Source: Martinezella calliandrae
GTDB lineage: Bacteria; Pseudomonadota; Alphaproteobacteria; Rhizobiales; Rhizobiaceae
DNA: 64,000 bases
Direction: 5' to 3'
NCBI RefSeq assembly: GCF_030272695.1
Contig: NZ_JARFYN010000011.1
Coordinates: forward strand, 62,001 to 126,000
Below the pieces are notes generated by a model. It ran no database searches. It saw only the letters and a program-made list of their open reading frames with translations, and had not been told where the DNA came from. The translations under genes and the position numbers were made by a program. Each line of letters begins with the position of its first letter. The first letter of the stretch is position 1. Below, piece by piece: positions 56,020-63,370 of this stretch.

Positions 56020-56490
56020 TCATGCATTGGTCACCACGGCGAGGCCGGAAAGAAGGGTCTCCGATGCCTGTTCGCCCACGGCGCCTGCAATTTCCGAATT
56101 GACGTCCGCCCAGATGGGGAGGGCGGCATCCAGCACATCTAACCCCTTCTGTGTCAGCTGAATTCGCTTCGAACGGATATTATCCTCATCCACTCGTATG
56201 GTCAGAAAGCCTGCCCGCTCAAGCGGTTTCAGATTCGCGGTAATGGTAGTCCTGTCGACGACCAGTAGATGCGCAAGCTCCGAAATGATTAGGCCACTCG
56301 GAACATTCAACGCCATCAGCATGGCAAACTGCCAGTGATTGATGCCGAGCGGCCGAAACGCTTCGTCGAATTTTCGTGCAGTCACCCGCGCCGCCCTCTG
56401 GATATTCAATCCAAAGCAGCTCCGGTTGACCAGCAGTCTCGTTTCGAAGTTCAATGTCTTTCCCACGTCGGCACCATATGTTGATATCAA
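56020..56490 (-). CDS. MarR-like winged-helix regulator 2
   Basis: Up to 156 residues. The helix-turn-helix reads SGLIISELAHLLVVDRTTIT then ANLKPLERAGFLTIRVDEDN, ending with a long dimerisation helix (VNSEIAGAVGEQASETLLSG). The longest frame begins with TTG 56490 inside the palindrome; the GTG at 56466 (MGKTLNFETRLL) is more plausible and leaves the palindrome in the promoter. It is a canonical MarR protein and the better candidate for binding GTTGATATCAAC. Confidence 0.85.
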   Translation of the reverse strand: MISTYGADVGKTLNFETRLLVNRSCFGLNIQRAARVTARKFDEAFRPLGINHWQFAMLMALNVPSGLIISELAHLLVVDRTTITANLKPLERAGFLTIRVDEDNIRSKRIQLTQKGLDVLDAALPIWADVNSEIAGAVGEQASETLLSGLAVVTNA

Positions 56491-56491
56491 C
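56480..56491. promoter_or_regulatory. 12-bp palindrome before regulator 2
   Basis: The third GTTGATATCAAC, here flanked by CATAT and GTAATG. It lies 13 bp before the GTG 56466 start, or overlaps the alternative TTG start. Confidence 0.7.
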
Positions 56492-56606
56492 GTAATGTCA
56501 ACAGGCTTTTTGATGCGGTTGGGGCGGGGTGCCTAATCCCTTCGCCGGCGTCGATTGCCGCGACGTCATCTGGCCGGTCCATCATTCGGCAGTCCTGCTG
56601 AGGGTT

Positions 56607-56920
56607 TTATGGGATCTCTCTCGCCCGTCGCGCCTCGTACGCTCTGAGACCGACAAACACTGTATGCAGGACCGGCGTCTGAACACTACGAGGAGCGCGA
56701 GCGATCAAGTCCCCGATGATGTGGTCTGCTTGGATGCGTCCCTTCGACTCGATGTCCCTGAGCATGGACGCCGTCATAGGCGACCCCTTCGCCGTCAACA
56801 TGGCGAGCGTTCTTTGCTTCGCTTCCGGAGCCGGGTCATGACCGTTGGCGGTGGCGACCGCGCTGCATTCTTCAACCAGCTGCTTAACTAGTGCGGTGCC
56901 ATCTGCTTCGACAATATCGC
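56607..56920 (-). pseudogene. Ketopantoate reductase (ApbA/PanE family), C-terminal fragment
   Basis: On the minus strand LVKQLVEECSAVATANGHDP, then LTAKGSPMTASMLRDIESKG and RIQADHIIGDLIARAP match the C-terminal helical domain of ketopantoate reductases, including the SMLRDIExGxxxExDhI block that binds the substrate, and it ends in the normal way near AYEARRAREIP. The N-terminal NADPH domain is missing. The join to the next fragment is at about 56920. Confidence 0.75.
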
Positions 56921-56934
56921 CGATAGGTGTTTAG

Positions 56935-57030
56935 TCCCGGCATTTGATGGATGGGATCGATGGTGAAACGATCCGGCTCCAAAGTCCATCGTCTGCAGAT
57001 GAACTCGTAAAGCGTGAGGCCCTTTATCCG
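56935..57030 (-). pseudogene. Transposase C-terminal fragment (IS481-like)
   Basis: KGLTLYEFICRRWTLEPDRF followed by TIDPIHQMPGLNT resembles the very end of IS481-type transposases. Only about 32 residues are present. It lies between the integrase-like N-terminus and the ketopantoate reductase fragment, and is probably what joined them. Confidence 0.4.
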
Positions 57031-57506
57031 GCTGCTTCTGGGAAAGGGCTTATCGGTTTTGGTGCAGGGCCGCGCGATGTTGACGCAGACCGGACAAAGG
57101 TGCCGTCGGTCGCCGCGCGTTGTGGCTGTCTGGCTGCGCGTGCGGAAGCTGCCTTCTTGGCGGGCGCCATTTTGCCCGAACGAACTGTCGGCTTTGGCGG
57201 CCGTCGTTCTTCGGCCGCTGGTGGTGCGCCGAGCCATCGGATGATTGCATCCAGGCTCGGCCGGAGCTGCTTTTTCAGTTCTGCCGTCAACTCGGCTGCG
57301 ATCTCACAGGCCTGACCGATCGTCGTCCAGTCGATATGGCCATTCAGAAGCGGTGGCGATTTCCGGTAGATAATCAAACTGGCCAGATAAGGCCGTATAT
57401 TCTCCAACACTCGCCTGGATGCGATTGGAGCGATACGCAGCTCGCAGAATTCCGAAATTTTTCGCTGAAAATGACGTGATGAAAGGTCGTGTTTGGTCAT
57501 GCTCAT
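57024..57506 (-). pseudogene. N-terminal part of an integrase-like/plasmid protein, truncated
   Basis: 160 codons starting MSMTKHDLSSRHFQRKISEF and running IRPYLASLIIYRKSPPLLNG, DWTTIGQACEIAAELTAELK. The first 95 residues read as a normal protein; from my memory such a beginning occurs in long rhizobial phage-integrase-like proteins, but no catalytic motif is present here. After an alanine/lysine/proline-rich linker (PAKKAASARAARQPQRAATD) the match is lost and the transposase fragment follows. I regard it as 3'-truncated. Confidence 0.5.
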
Positions 57507-57678
57507 TTCGTTTCTCTCGGCGTCAATGCCGAGGGCGAGCGGAAATAGGGAGCGCCCGTTAACAAAATATGTTCATGGTAAATGGTTATACATCGATCGC
57601 CGCTGCATGAATGGTGAGCTGCAGATTGTGGTGCTGAGCGATAGATGGGGCTTGCAATAGCTCATTTTTGGAATAATT

Positions 57679-57709
57679 ATGAGTTATAGAGAGGGCGGCT
57701 ATAACTCAT
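57679..57709 (+). promoter_or_regulatory. Perfect hairpin enclosing the ribosome binding site and start codon of the second Fic gene
   Basis: ATGAGTTATAG (57679-57689) and CTATAACTCAT (57699-57709) are perfect 11-bp arms. The nine-base loop AGAGGGCGG contains the Shine-Dalgarno sequence, and the first two bases of the start codon ATG (57708-57710) are in the right arm. A weaker half-site, ATAGCTCAT, lies upstream at 57658-57666. As DNA it is an ideal dimer operator; as RNA it would control start-codon access. Confidence 0.7.
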
Positions 57710-58814
57710 GAAATGGAACTGGCAGAACGCCGATTGGCCAAACTTCAGGTACGACACCGCAAGCCTGGTACCGTTGGAGCAGAAATTCTTGCAGTCTGCC
57801 GGCGAGGTTATCGGTGCTGTTCGGCATTTCAACGATGACGACAGCAACCAACTTCGCATTGAGTTGCTGAGCGACGAAGCGGTCAGGACCTCAGAGATTG
57901 AGGGGGAATTTCTGGACCGCGTGAGTGTACAGTCATCACTCCGCCAGCAGTTCGGGCTAAACACTGATGATAGACAGGTCCGCCCCCAAGAGCGGGGGAT
58001 CGCCGAGATGATGGCGGATGTCTATCGCAGCTGGCATAGGCCGCTGAGTCATGACGGACTGTTCCATTGGCATTCAATGCTAATGGCCGGAAATCGATAT
58101 ATTGAAACGGTTGGTGCTTACCGCAAGCATGAAGACGCCATGCAGATTGTGTCAGGTCGATTGGACAAGCCCACAATCCACTTCGAGGCTCCCTCGTCTC
58201 GCCAGGTTACCGCTGAGATGGAGACTTTCATCGCATGGTTCAATCAATCCGGGCCAGATGGCCAAACGTCGCTTCAAGCTTTGACGCGCGCAGCAGTAGG
58301 CCATCTTTACTTTGAAAGCATACATCCATTTGAGGATGGCAACGGCCGAATTGGGCGCGCGCTCGCTGAGAAATCCCTGGCGCAAAACATAGGGCAGCCA
58401 AGCCTCATTTTACTCGCCTTCACAATCGAGAAGAGCCGGAAGGACTACTATTCCGAGCTTGAGCGTCACCAGCGCACGCTTGATATCACCGACTGGATCA
58501 TTTTCTTTTCAGAAACTATCCTGGATGCTCAACGGGCGACGCTTGAGCGCATAGATTTCTTCATTCAGAAAGCAAAATTCTATGATCGTTTTCGAGGCCT
58601 GCTGAACGAGCGGCAGGAAAAGGTAGTCGCGCGCATCTTCAAGGAAGGCACGGCAGGCTTCAAGGGCGGGCTAAGTGCCGAAAACTACATTTCGATCACA
58701 GACACATCCCGCGCTACAGCAACACGCGACCTTCAGCAACTCGTGGAGATCGGTGCACTTACGCGCACGGGAGAACGTCGGCATACCCGGTACTCGCTGT
58801 CATTGCAGAAATAA
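57708..58814 (+). CDS. Fic-domain protein with DUF4172-type N-terminus and C-terminal winged helix
   Basis: 368 residues. The N-terminus WNWQNADWPNFRYDTASLVP is the DUF4172 signature. The inhibitory motif is TSEIEG (threonine 61 to glycine 66) and the catalytic loop HPFEDGNGRIGRALAE with histidine 206, so a class II Fic protein. The C-terminal winged helix (LSAENYISITDTSRATATRD, LQQLVEIGALTRTGERRHTR) can bind DNA. The start is certain from the conserved first residues, and it lies in the hairpin at 57679-57709, which suggests autoregulation by the winged helix. RelBE-type genes follow 148 bp later. Confidence 0.92.
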   Translation: MKWNWQNADWPNFRYDTASLVPLEQKFLQSAGEVIGAVRHFNDDDSNQLRIELLSDEAVRTSEIEGEFLDRVSVQSSLRQQFGLNTDDRQVRPQERGIAEMMADVYRSWHRPLSHDGLFHWHSMLMAGNRYIETVGAYRKHEDAMQIVSGRLDKPTIHFEAPSSRQVTAEMETFIAWFNQSGPDGQTSLQALTRAAVGHLYFESIHPFEDGNGRIGRALAEKSLAQNIGQPSLILLAFTIEKSRKDYYSELERHQRTLDITDWIIFFSETILDAQRATLERIDFFIQKAKFYDRFRGLLNERQEKVVARIFKEGTAGFKGGLSAENYISITDTSRATATRDLQQLVEIGALTRTGERRHTRYSLSLQK

Positions 58815-58962
58815 ATTGCTGCTGCACCAAAGTCATTCTCTAGGTGAACGGCTGTTCGATTCTCATCAAGGCGTAGAACGCAGCGGCGTGGCGCGCGCGG
58901 AGATCTTCTGTGGACTTTGTAATTCATATGCATTACGACTAGCCTATTAGTTGGAGATAACT

Positions 58963-59271
58963 ATGGCTTCGAACGCACTCGTTCAAACTCGCATTGATGC
59001 TGAAGTTCGAGATCGCGCCTCTGCGGTGCTTGAGAGCATGGGTCTTACAGTGTCGGACGCAGTTCGTATCCTACTCACCCGGACGGCGAACGAGGGAGCA
59101 TTACCGCTCGAACTTATATCAGGCAGCGAAGCTCACGATGCTTGGTTTCGCAGCAAGGTCCTTGAAGCGCTGAACGACACGCGACCGGACGTTCCGGATG
59201 ATGAAGTCGAGGCTCATTTCGAGAAACGGCGAGCGGCAGCGCGCCTTAAAGCAGCGGCGCGCAAGTCGTGA
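58963..59271 (+). CDS. RelB/DinJ-type antitoxin
   Basis: 102 residues from ATG 58963 after TTGGAGATAACT. The ribbon-helix-helix reads VQTRIDAEVRDRASAVLESM with LTVSDAVRILLTRTANEGAL; the C-terminal helix (VEAHFEKRRAAARLKAAARK) is very basic. It overlaps the toxin start by four bases. The pair is antitoxin first. The toxin is broken, so the antitoxin is left alone. Confidence 0.9.
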   Translation: MASNALVQTRIDAEVRDRASAVLESMGLTVSDAVRILLTRTANEGALPLELISGSEAHDAWFRSKVLEALNDTRPDVPDDEVEAHFEKRRAAARLKAAARKS

Positions 59272-59554
59272 AGCTTACCTGGTCAGCGATTGCGTTATCA
59301 GATCGAGACGCCATCTTCACCTTTATCGAGGCGGATAATCCCTCAGCTGCCGTCATGGTCGACGAACGGATCGTCGCGGCTGCTCGTCGCTTAATTGATT
59401 TTCCGGCGAGTGGTCGTGTTGGCAGAATTGCCGGGACGCGCGAACTGGTGATACTCCATACGTCGCAGCTTATGCTGTAACGCAATCGGCAGTTCGTGTT
59501 CTCCGCGTACTTCATGGCGCGCAGGAATGGGCTGACACTATTCCAACCAGCTAG
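59268..59554 (+). pseudogene. RelE/ParE toxin broken by a frameshift
   Basis: The frame from ATG 59268 reads LTWSAIALSDRDAIFTFIEA and DFPASGRVGRIAGTRELVI, then goes out of frame near 59450 and stops at 59478-59480. In the next frame the expected toxin end follows: TPYVAAYAVTQSAVRVLRVL, HGAQEWADTIPTS, stop 59552-59554. One missing base explains it. The C-terminal strand carries the catalytic or gyrase-contacting residues, so the product should be inactive. Confidence 0.88.
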
Positions 59555-59877
59555 GCTTCGAACATCGTGTCTGCGATCAACGGGTCGCCAGTTGGATTGT
59601 TCAAGACCACTGATACCGCAGAACTTTAAACCTTTAAACCAGCGATTCCGAACATAAAGCTCTCAGAGATCGCCGCGTTAAGCGTTAAGCAGCAGCAAAC
59701 CGTTGTTAATTGCATAGCATGAACGCGATGCCGTTTGCCTGAGAAGGGATGCCCCCCGGCTGCCAGCAGGCTTTGTAGGTCAACGTGCTTAATTTTCCAA
59801 CGCCAAACATTTGTCGTGCTTAGCGCGTTTGTTAAGTTGCGGCACAATAGGATGCCCATGGAGGTGGTCATGACAAC
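59555..59877. other. 323-bp stretch with no gene seen
   Basis: No reading frame here looks like protein and I see no strong repeat. The only notable feature is a short exact run, CTTTAAACCTTTAAACC, near 59626, a direct repeat of TTTAAACC. Confidence 0.4.
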
Positions 59878-60045
59878 CGCCAGCGCGCCGGGATCGAGGC
59901 GGCACGAGCCGAAGGCGTCTATAAGGGCCGGAAGATAAACATTGACGACGATGAAATCCGACGCCGCATTGCCGCCGGCGCCAGCAAAGCCAGCGTCGCG
60001 CGTGATCTCAGTGTTTCCAGGATGACTGTTTATCGAGCACGGTGA
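59878..60045 (+). pseudogene. Serine recombinase, C-terminal fragment
   Basis: RQRAGIEAARAEGVYKGRKI followed by IRRRIAAGASKASVARDLSV and SRMTVYRAR is the C-terminal helix-turn-helix of a resolvase/invertase. The catalytic domain is missing. It differs from the remnant at 8112-8715, so it is from a second recombinase. Confidence 0.75.
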
Positions 60046-60362
60046 GCGTCGATGAGCAATCAGACGTGTGAAGCAGGCCGCCTAAATCCGCGTTCCGTCT
60101 TCGTTCTTCACTTGGCTTCGGGCCGACGGGGCCGGGTACGTGGGGCAGATTTTGTGTTTTTTACTTCCTGATTTCAATCGACGCGCTAAGCCAAAAAATC
60201 TGGCGCGCAGTTTTGATCTGAAGGTTTGAGGCCTCAGACGCGACGGGCATGAATCGTGAGATTTGGACAAGCGTTCAGAACCGGTGACTGAGCGTATCGA
60301 CGCCACTGCAATTCTCCCTACATCTTGTCGAAGCAAGCCCATCTGGCTGGGAGGAAAGCATC
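60046..60362. other. 317-bp stretch with no gene seen
   Basis: No supported gene. The last 30 bases contain a purine-rich ribosome binding site (GGGAGGAAAGC) for the DUF2934 gene, so its promoter must lie in this stretch. Confidence 0.4.
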
Positions 60363-60716
60363 ATGGCCGCGAACAAGCAGGAGGAGATCCGCCTTCGCGC
60401 TTACGCAATCTGGGAGAGCGAGGGGCGCCCAGAGGGGGCCGACGCACGGCACTGGCAACAAGCCTGTGACGAATTAAACGGCGACACCGGTCATCGCATG
60501 ACGCAACGGCCTCTGGATGAGATTGATCGGGATGAGGCGGCGCTGCTCCAGGGCGCAGGAGAGAATGGTGACCTCGATCAGGATAGCGGGACATCTCATC
60601 CAGCCAAGAAGAAGCTCAGGCACAAACGGTCTGCCAAATCCGCTACGCGAAAGTTGGAGATAACGGCCGCCGAAAAGTCACCGCGACAGAAAATCAAGAA
60701 GACCCAGGGGGCGTGA
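60363..60716 (+). CDS. DUF2934-containing protein
   Basis: 117 residues. The N-terminal 40 (EEIRLRAYAIWESEGRPEGA, DARHWQQACDEL) form the small helical DUF2934 motif common in rhizobia, of unknown function and often in stress-associated regions. The rest is a lysine-rich, low-complexity tail (KKKLRHKRSAKSATRKLEIT) that could bind nucleic acid. Start ATG 60363 follows GGGAGGAAAGCATC. Its stop overlaps the start region of the HD gene. Confidence 0.85.
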   Translation: MAANKQEEIRLRAYAIWESEGRPEGADARHWQQACDELNGDTGHRMTQRPLDEIDRDEAALLQGAGENGDLDQDSGTSHPAKKKLRHKRSAKSATRKLEITAAEKSPRQKIKKTQGA

Positions 60717-60721
60717 TCGCA

Positions 60722-61141
60722 ATGCAACATCTCGATCATGCCATCCACGTCGCACTCGAGGCACATGAAGGCCAAGCAGACAAGATCGGTCGGCCCTACT
60801 TTGAGCATTGTCAGCGGGTTGCACTTCTCGTTTCCGGTGAGGAGGCACAAACAATCGCCTATCTCCACGATATTGTTGAGAAGGGGAGGGGGTGGACGTT
60901 CGACCGACTGAAGGAAGAAGGCTTCCCATCGGCGATCATATCTGCCGTGGACGCTTTGACGCGTCGTTCGGATGAGTCCGACGCGGAGTTCATCAGGCGG
61001 GCCGCGTCCAATGCTTTGGCCCTTCCTGTCAAACGAGCCGACCTTGAGGACAATCTCTGGCAGGCTGAGCAAACCGGCGGTGACGCTGAGAAATACCGGA
61101 GTGGCCTCGATATTTTGCGAGATAGAATGAAAGGACGCTAA
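60722..61141 (+). CDS. HD-domain protein (RelA/SpoT hydrolase-like)
   Basis: 139 residues. HVALEAHEGQADKIGRPYFE with the histidine after it, QTIAYLHDIVEKGRGWTFDR containing the HD dyad, and VKRADLEDNLWQAEQT form the helical metal-binding core of small HD phosphohydrolases related to the SpoT hydrolase domain. The family pattern is HDxxED; here it is HDIVEK, so the last acidic residue is a lysine. It may hydrolyse a nucleotide; (p)ppGpp is one possibility. ATG 60722 or GTG 60713 could be the start. Confidence 0.8.
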   Translation: MQHLDHAIHVALEAHEGQADKIGRPYFEHCQRVALLVSGEEAQTIAYLHDIVEKGRGWTFDRLKEEGFPSAIISAVDALTRRSDESDAEFIRRAASNALALPVKRADLEDNLWQAEQTGGDAEKYRSGLDILRDRMKGR

Positions 61142-61262
61142 GGAACGTTCAGCATATCGCGAAGGAACGGGCTCGATGCGTTGATGAACTCCGAAAAGAA
61201 AAACGATCGCGCTCATCTCGGTGCGGCTGGACACAAACAGGTTGCCGGCCAGGCCAGGAAAT

Positions 61263-62300
61263 TTATGTGATTGCGAGGCGCGGAAGCAAAAGCCGAATGG
61301 ATAGTCCTCCAGGAGTCCATGAGCGCTCGATATCAATGCTGAGGCTCTGCGCTATCCTTTTCTCCAGGACGCTTCCAAAGCCGGCAGAAGCCTGAACTGG
61401 CCCCGCATCCGTTGGTCCATTCGCTTCCCGCCAAACCAACTCGATAGCGTCGGCTGAGATAGCCGACGTGATATCGACGGATCCGTGGTCGACGGAGAGC
61501 GCTCCGTATTTTGCCGCGTTCGTCGCGAACTCGTGGAACAGGAGCGCGATATTGGTGATCTTCGCCCGGCTTACTTCGACGTCTTCCCCGTGGAGCTCCC
61601 ATTGCCGGCGGTCGTCTCGGCCGTATGGCGCAAGGATATTCGCCAGAAGTTGAAGCAGCGTGGCCGGCGGATCTTCAACGGAATGATCGGCTAGACTCGG
61701 CAATGTTATCTCGTGGGCGCGGGCCAGAGACATGAGCCTTTCCTTCATGCTCGAGGCGAGATCGCCGGGCGTGGCGGCGGTCCGGGCGGCGAGTGAAATA
61801 ATGCTGCCGATGACCGCAAACAGGTTTTTTACACGGTGATGCATTTCCCGAAGGAGCAGTTCGCGATGTTCGGCCGCGCGCCTCCGCTCGGAGATGTCAC
61901 GGGCGATCTTCGATGCTCCGATAATTTTGCCGCTGCCATCCCTGATCGGTGAAATTGTCAACGAGATGTCGATCAGGTTACCGTCTTTGCGACGTCTTAC
62001 CGTTTCAAAGTGATCGACGCGTTCGCCGGCTTGAATGCGTGCGAGAATTGCAGGCTCTTCATCAAGACGGTCCTTTGGAATGACGATTGTGATGGGATGG
62101 CCTACTGCCTCTTCTGCGGTATATCCGAAAATTCTCTCGGCACCCTTGTTCCATGTGGTGATGATGCCGGACAAGCTCTTGCTGACAATGGCGTCATCTG
62201 AAGATTCGACAATGGCCGCGAGAAAGGCCGCAGCATCATAGGCGGGCGGTACTGCAGCCTCGGCGGTGGCCGGTGTTTGTCGATCACTCAAAACCATCAT
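61263..62300 (-). CDS. PAS-domain HWE sensor histidine kinase
   Basis: 345 residues, soluble. A PAS domain covers about 25-145 (IVESSDDAIVSKSLSGIITT, WNKGAERIFGYTAEEAVGHP) followed by a PAC segment (ERVDHFETVRRRKDGNLIDI). The phosphoacceptor is EMHHRVKNLFAVIGSI; HEFATNAAKYGALS is the ATP-lid N-box and WREANGP supplies the W-x-E motif that defines the HWE family. Such kinases are frequent in rhizobia in general stress or light responses. No response regulator is adjacent. A PAS cysteine of the LOV type is not visible. Confidence 0.92.
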   Translation of the reverse strand: MMVLSDRQTPATAEAAVPPAYDAAAFLAAIVESSDDAIVSKSLSGIITTWNKGAERIFGYTAEEAVGHPITIVIPKDRLDEEPAILARIQAGERVDHFETVRRRKDGNLIDISLTISPIRDGSGKIIGASKIARDISERRRAAEHRELLLREMHHRVKNLFAVIGSIISLAARTAATPGDLASSMKERLMSLARAHEITLPSLADHSVEDPPATLLQLLANILAPYGRDDRRQWELHGEDVEVSRAKITNIALLFHEFATNAAKYGALSVDHGSVDITSAISADAIELVWREANGPTDAGPVQASAGFGSVLEKRIAQSLSIDIERSWTPGGLSIRLLLPRLAIT

Positions 62301-62483
62301 CGTCGCCCCGGTTCATGTCACAAATGCGAACTCTAGGAGCCGCCAATCCGGAACATATCGCATTCTCATTTCGAGCCGAAGCGATTTCCTTATGCGCAAC
62401 AGTCGGGCACGGCATTGGTGCACGGATCAAAGTTTCAATGTTTTTCTTCTATGCGGCTGGTCGCAACCAGTTGATGGAAACAG

Positions 62484-63010
62484 ATGCATAAACATAACGC
62501 CAGCCGTCGCCATCACATCGGCAAGATGAAATTCAGGGTGACGAACTGGCCGGAGTATGAGGCAGGACTTCGACGGGCGTGGCAGCTTGACCTTGTGGCT
62601 GATGCCGGAGGCACTCTCCATGTGGATTGCCCACGCCGGACGACACGTGGTGGCCAGCCTTGCTACTCGGATCTGGCGATCGAGACCACTCTGATGCTGG
62701 GCACGGTGTTTGGGCTGCGGTTGCGCCAGAGCGAAGGCTTGCTTGGATCGGTGCTGCAACTGATGGGTCTGGATCTCGCCATCCCCGATCACACAACGTT
62801 GAGCCGTGGGGCGTGGACCTGGCAATCGCCCAATAGGCGGCCTGATCCCGCGGTCTCGCCCGACGGCCTTCAGGTCTACGGCGCGGGCCAGTGGCTGGAG
62901 AGTAAGCATGGCGCCCGATCGCGCCGCGGTGGGCGCAAACTGCACTTGGTGCTGACGACCGATAGCGGCGAGATCATCGCACACAGTATGACCGACCAGG
63001 ACAAAAAAAC
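62484..63010 (+). pseudogene. IS5-family transposase, N-terminal part with frameshifts
   Basis: MHKHNASRRHHIGKMKFRVT and NWPEYEAGLRR are typical of an IS5 subgroup. A one-base slip after LRR and a compensating slip before TRGGQPCYSDLAIETTLMLG put about 25 residues out of frame (the correct ones, RGSLTLWLMPEALSMWI, are readable in the other frame). It continues DGLQVYGAGQWLESKHGARS and RRGGRKLHLVLTTDSGEIIA to DQD and is then lost, so the C-terminal DDE half is deleted. Confidence 0.85.
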
Positions 63011-63076
63011 GAAGGCGAGCAATTACGTCATCGTGTCCAGATATGGGTAAGCATCAGCAGTTCCTCGCGATATCGC

Positions 63077-63370
63077 CTAGACTTGACGCATGATGAGCTG
63101 ACGGAGTTCGTCTTGAGAGGGTGGTCGGATGTAGATGCAGGCGTGGCGTGCAGCCTCGATGAATGCTTCTCGGGCAAAATCGCATGTCGATCTGCCTTCG
63201 ACGGCTGCCAGGCAAATAGTCAGAGCATCCCGGTAAACCTCGTCTTCATCCGCAGGCCATTTGTCCATCAGACAGTCGGCCGCTTCAGTGTTGCTGCCAA
63301 TGGTGCGGTATTGGCCGACGCCATGCAGCTCTACAATGACCGGATTTTGCCAAAGACCTTGATTAGGCAT
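63077..63370 (-). CDS. DUF982-containing protein
   Basis: 97 residues from ATG 63370, preceded by AGAAAGGTC. WQNPVIVELHGVGQYRTIGS, TEAADCLMDKWPADEDEVYR and DALTICLAAVEGRSTCDFAR match the DUF982 domain of rhizobia, of unknown function. The frame is open much further upstream (to 63940), but that part does not resemble the family and lacks a ribosome binding site. Confidence 0.85.
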   Translation of the reverse strand: MPNQGLWQNPVIVELHGVGQYRTIGSNTEAADCLMDKWPADEDEVYRDALTICLAAVEGRSTCDFAREAFIEAARHACIYIRPPSQDELRQLIMRQV

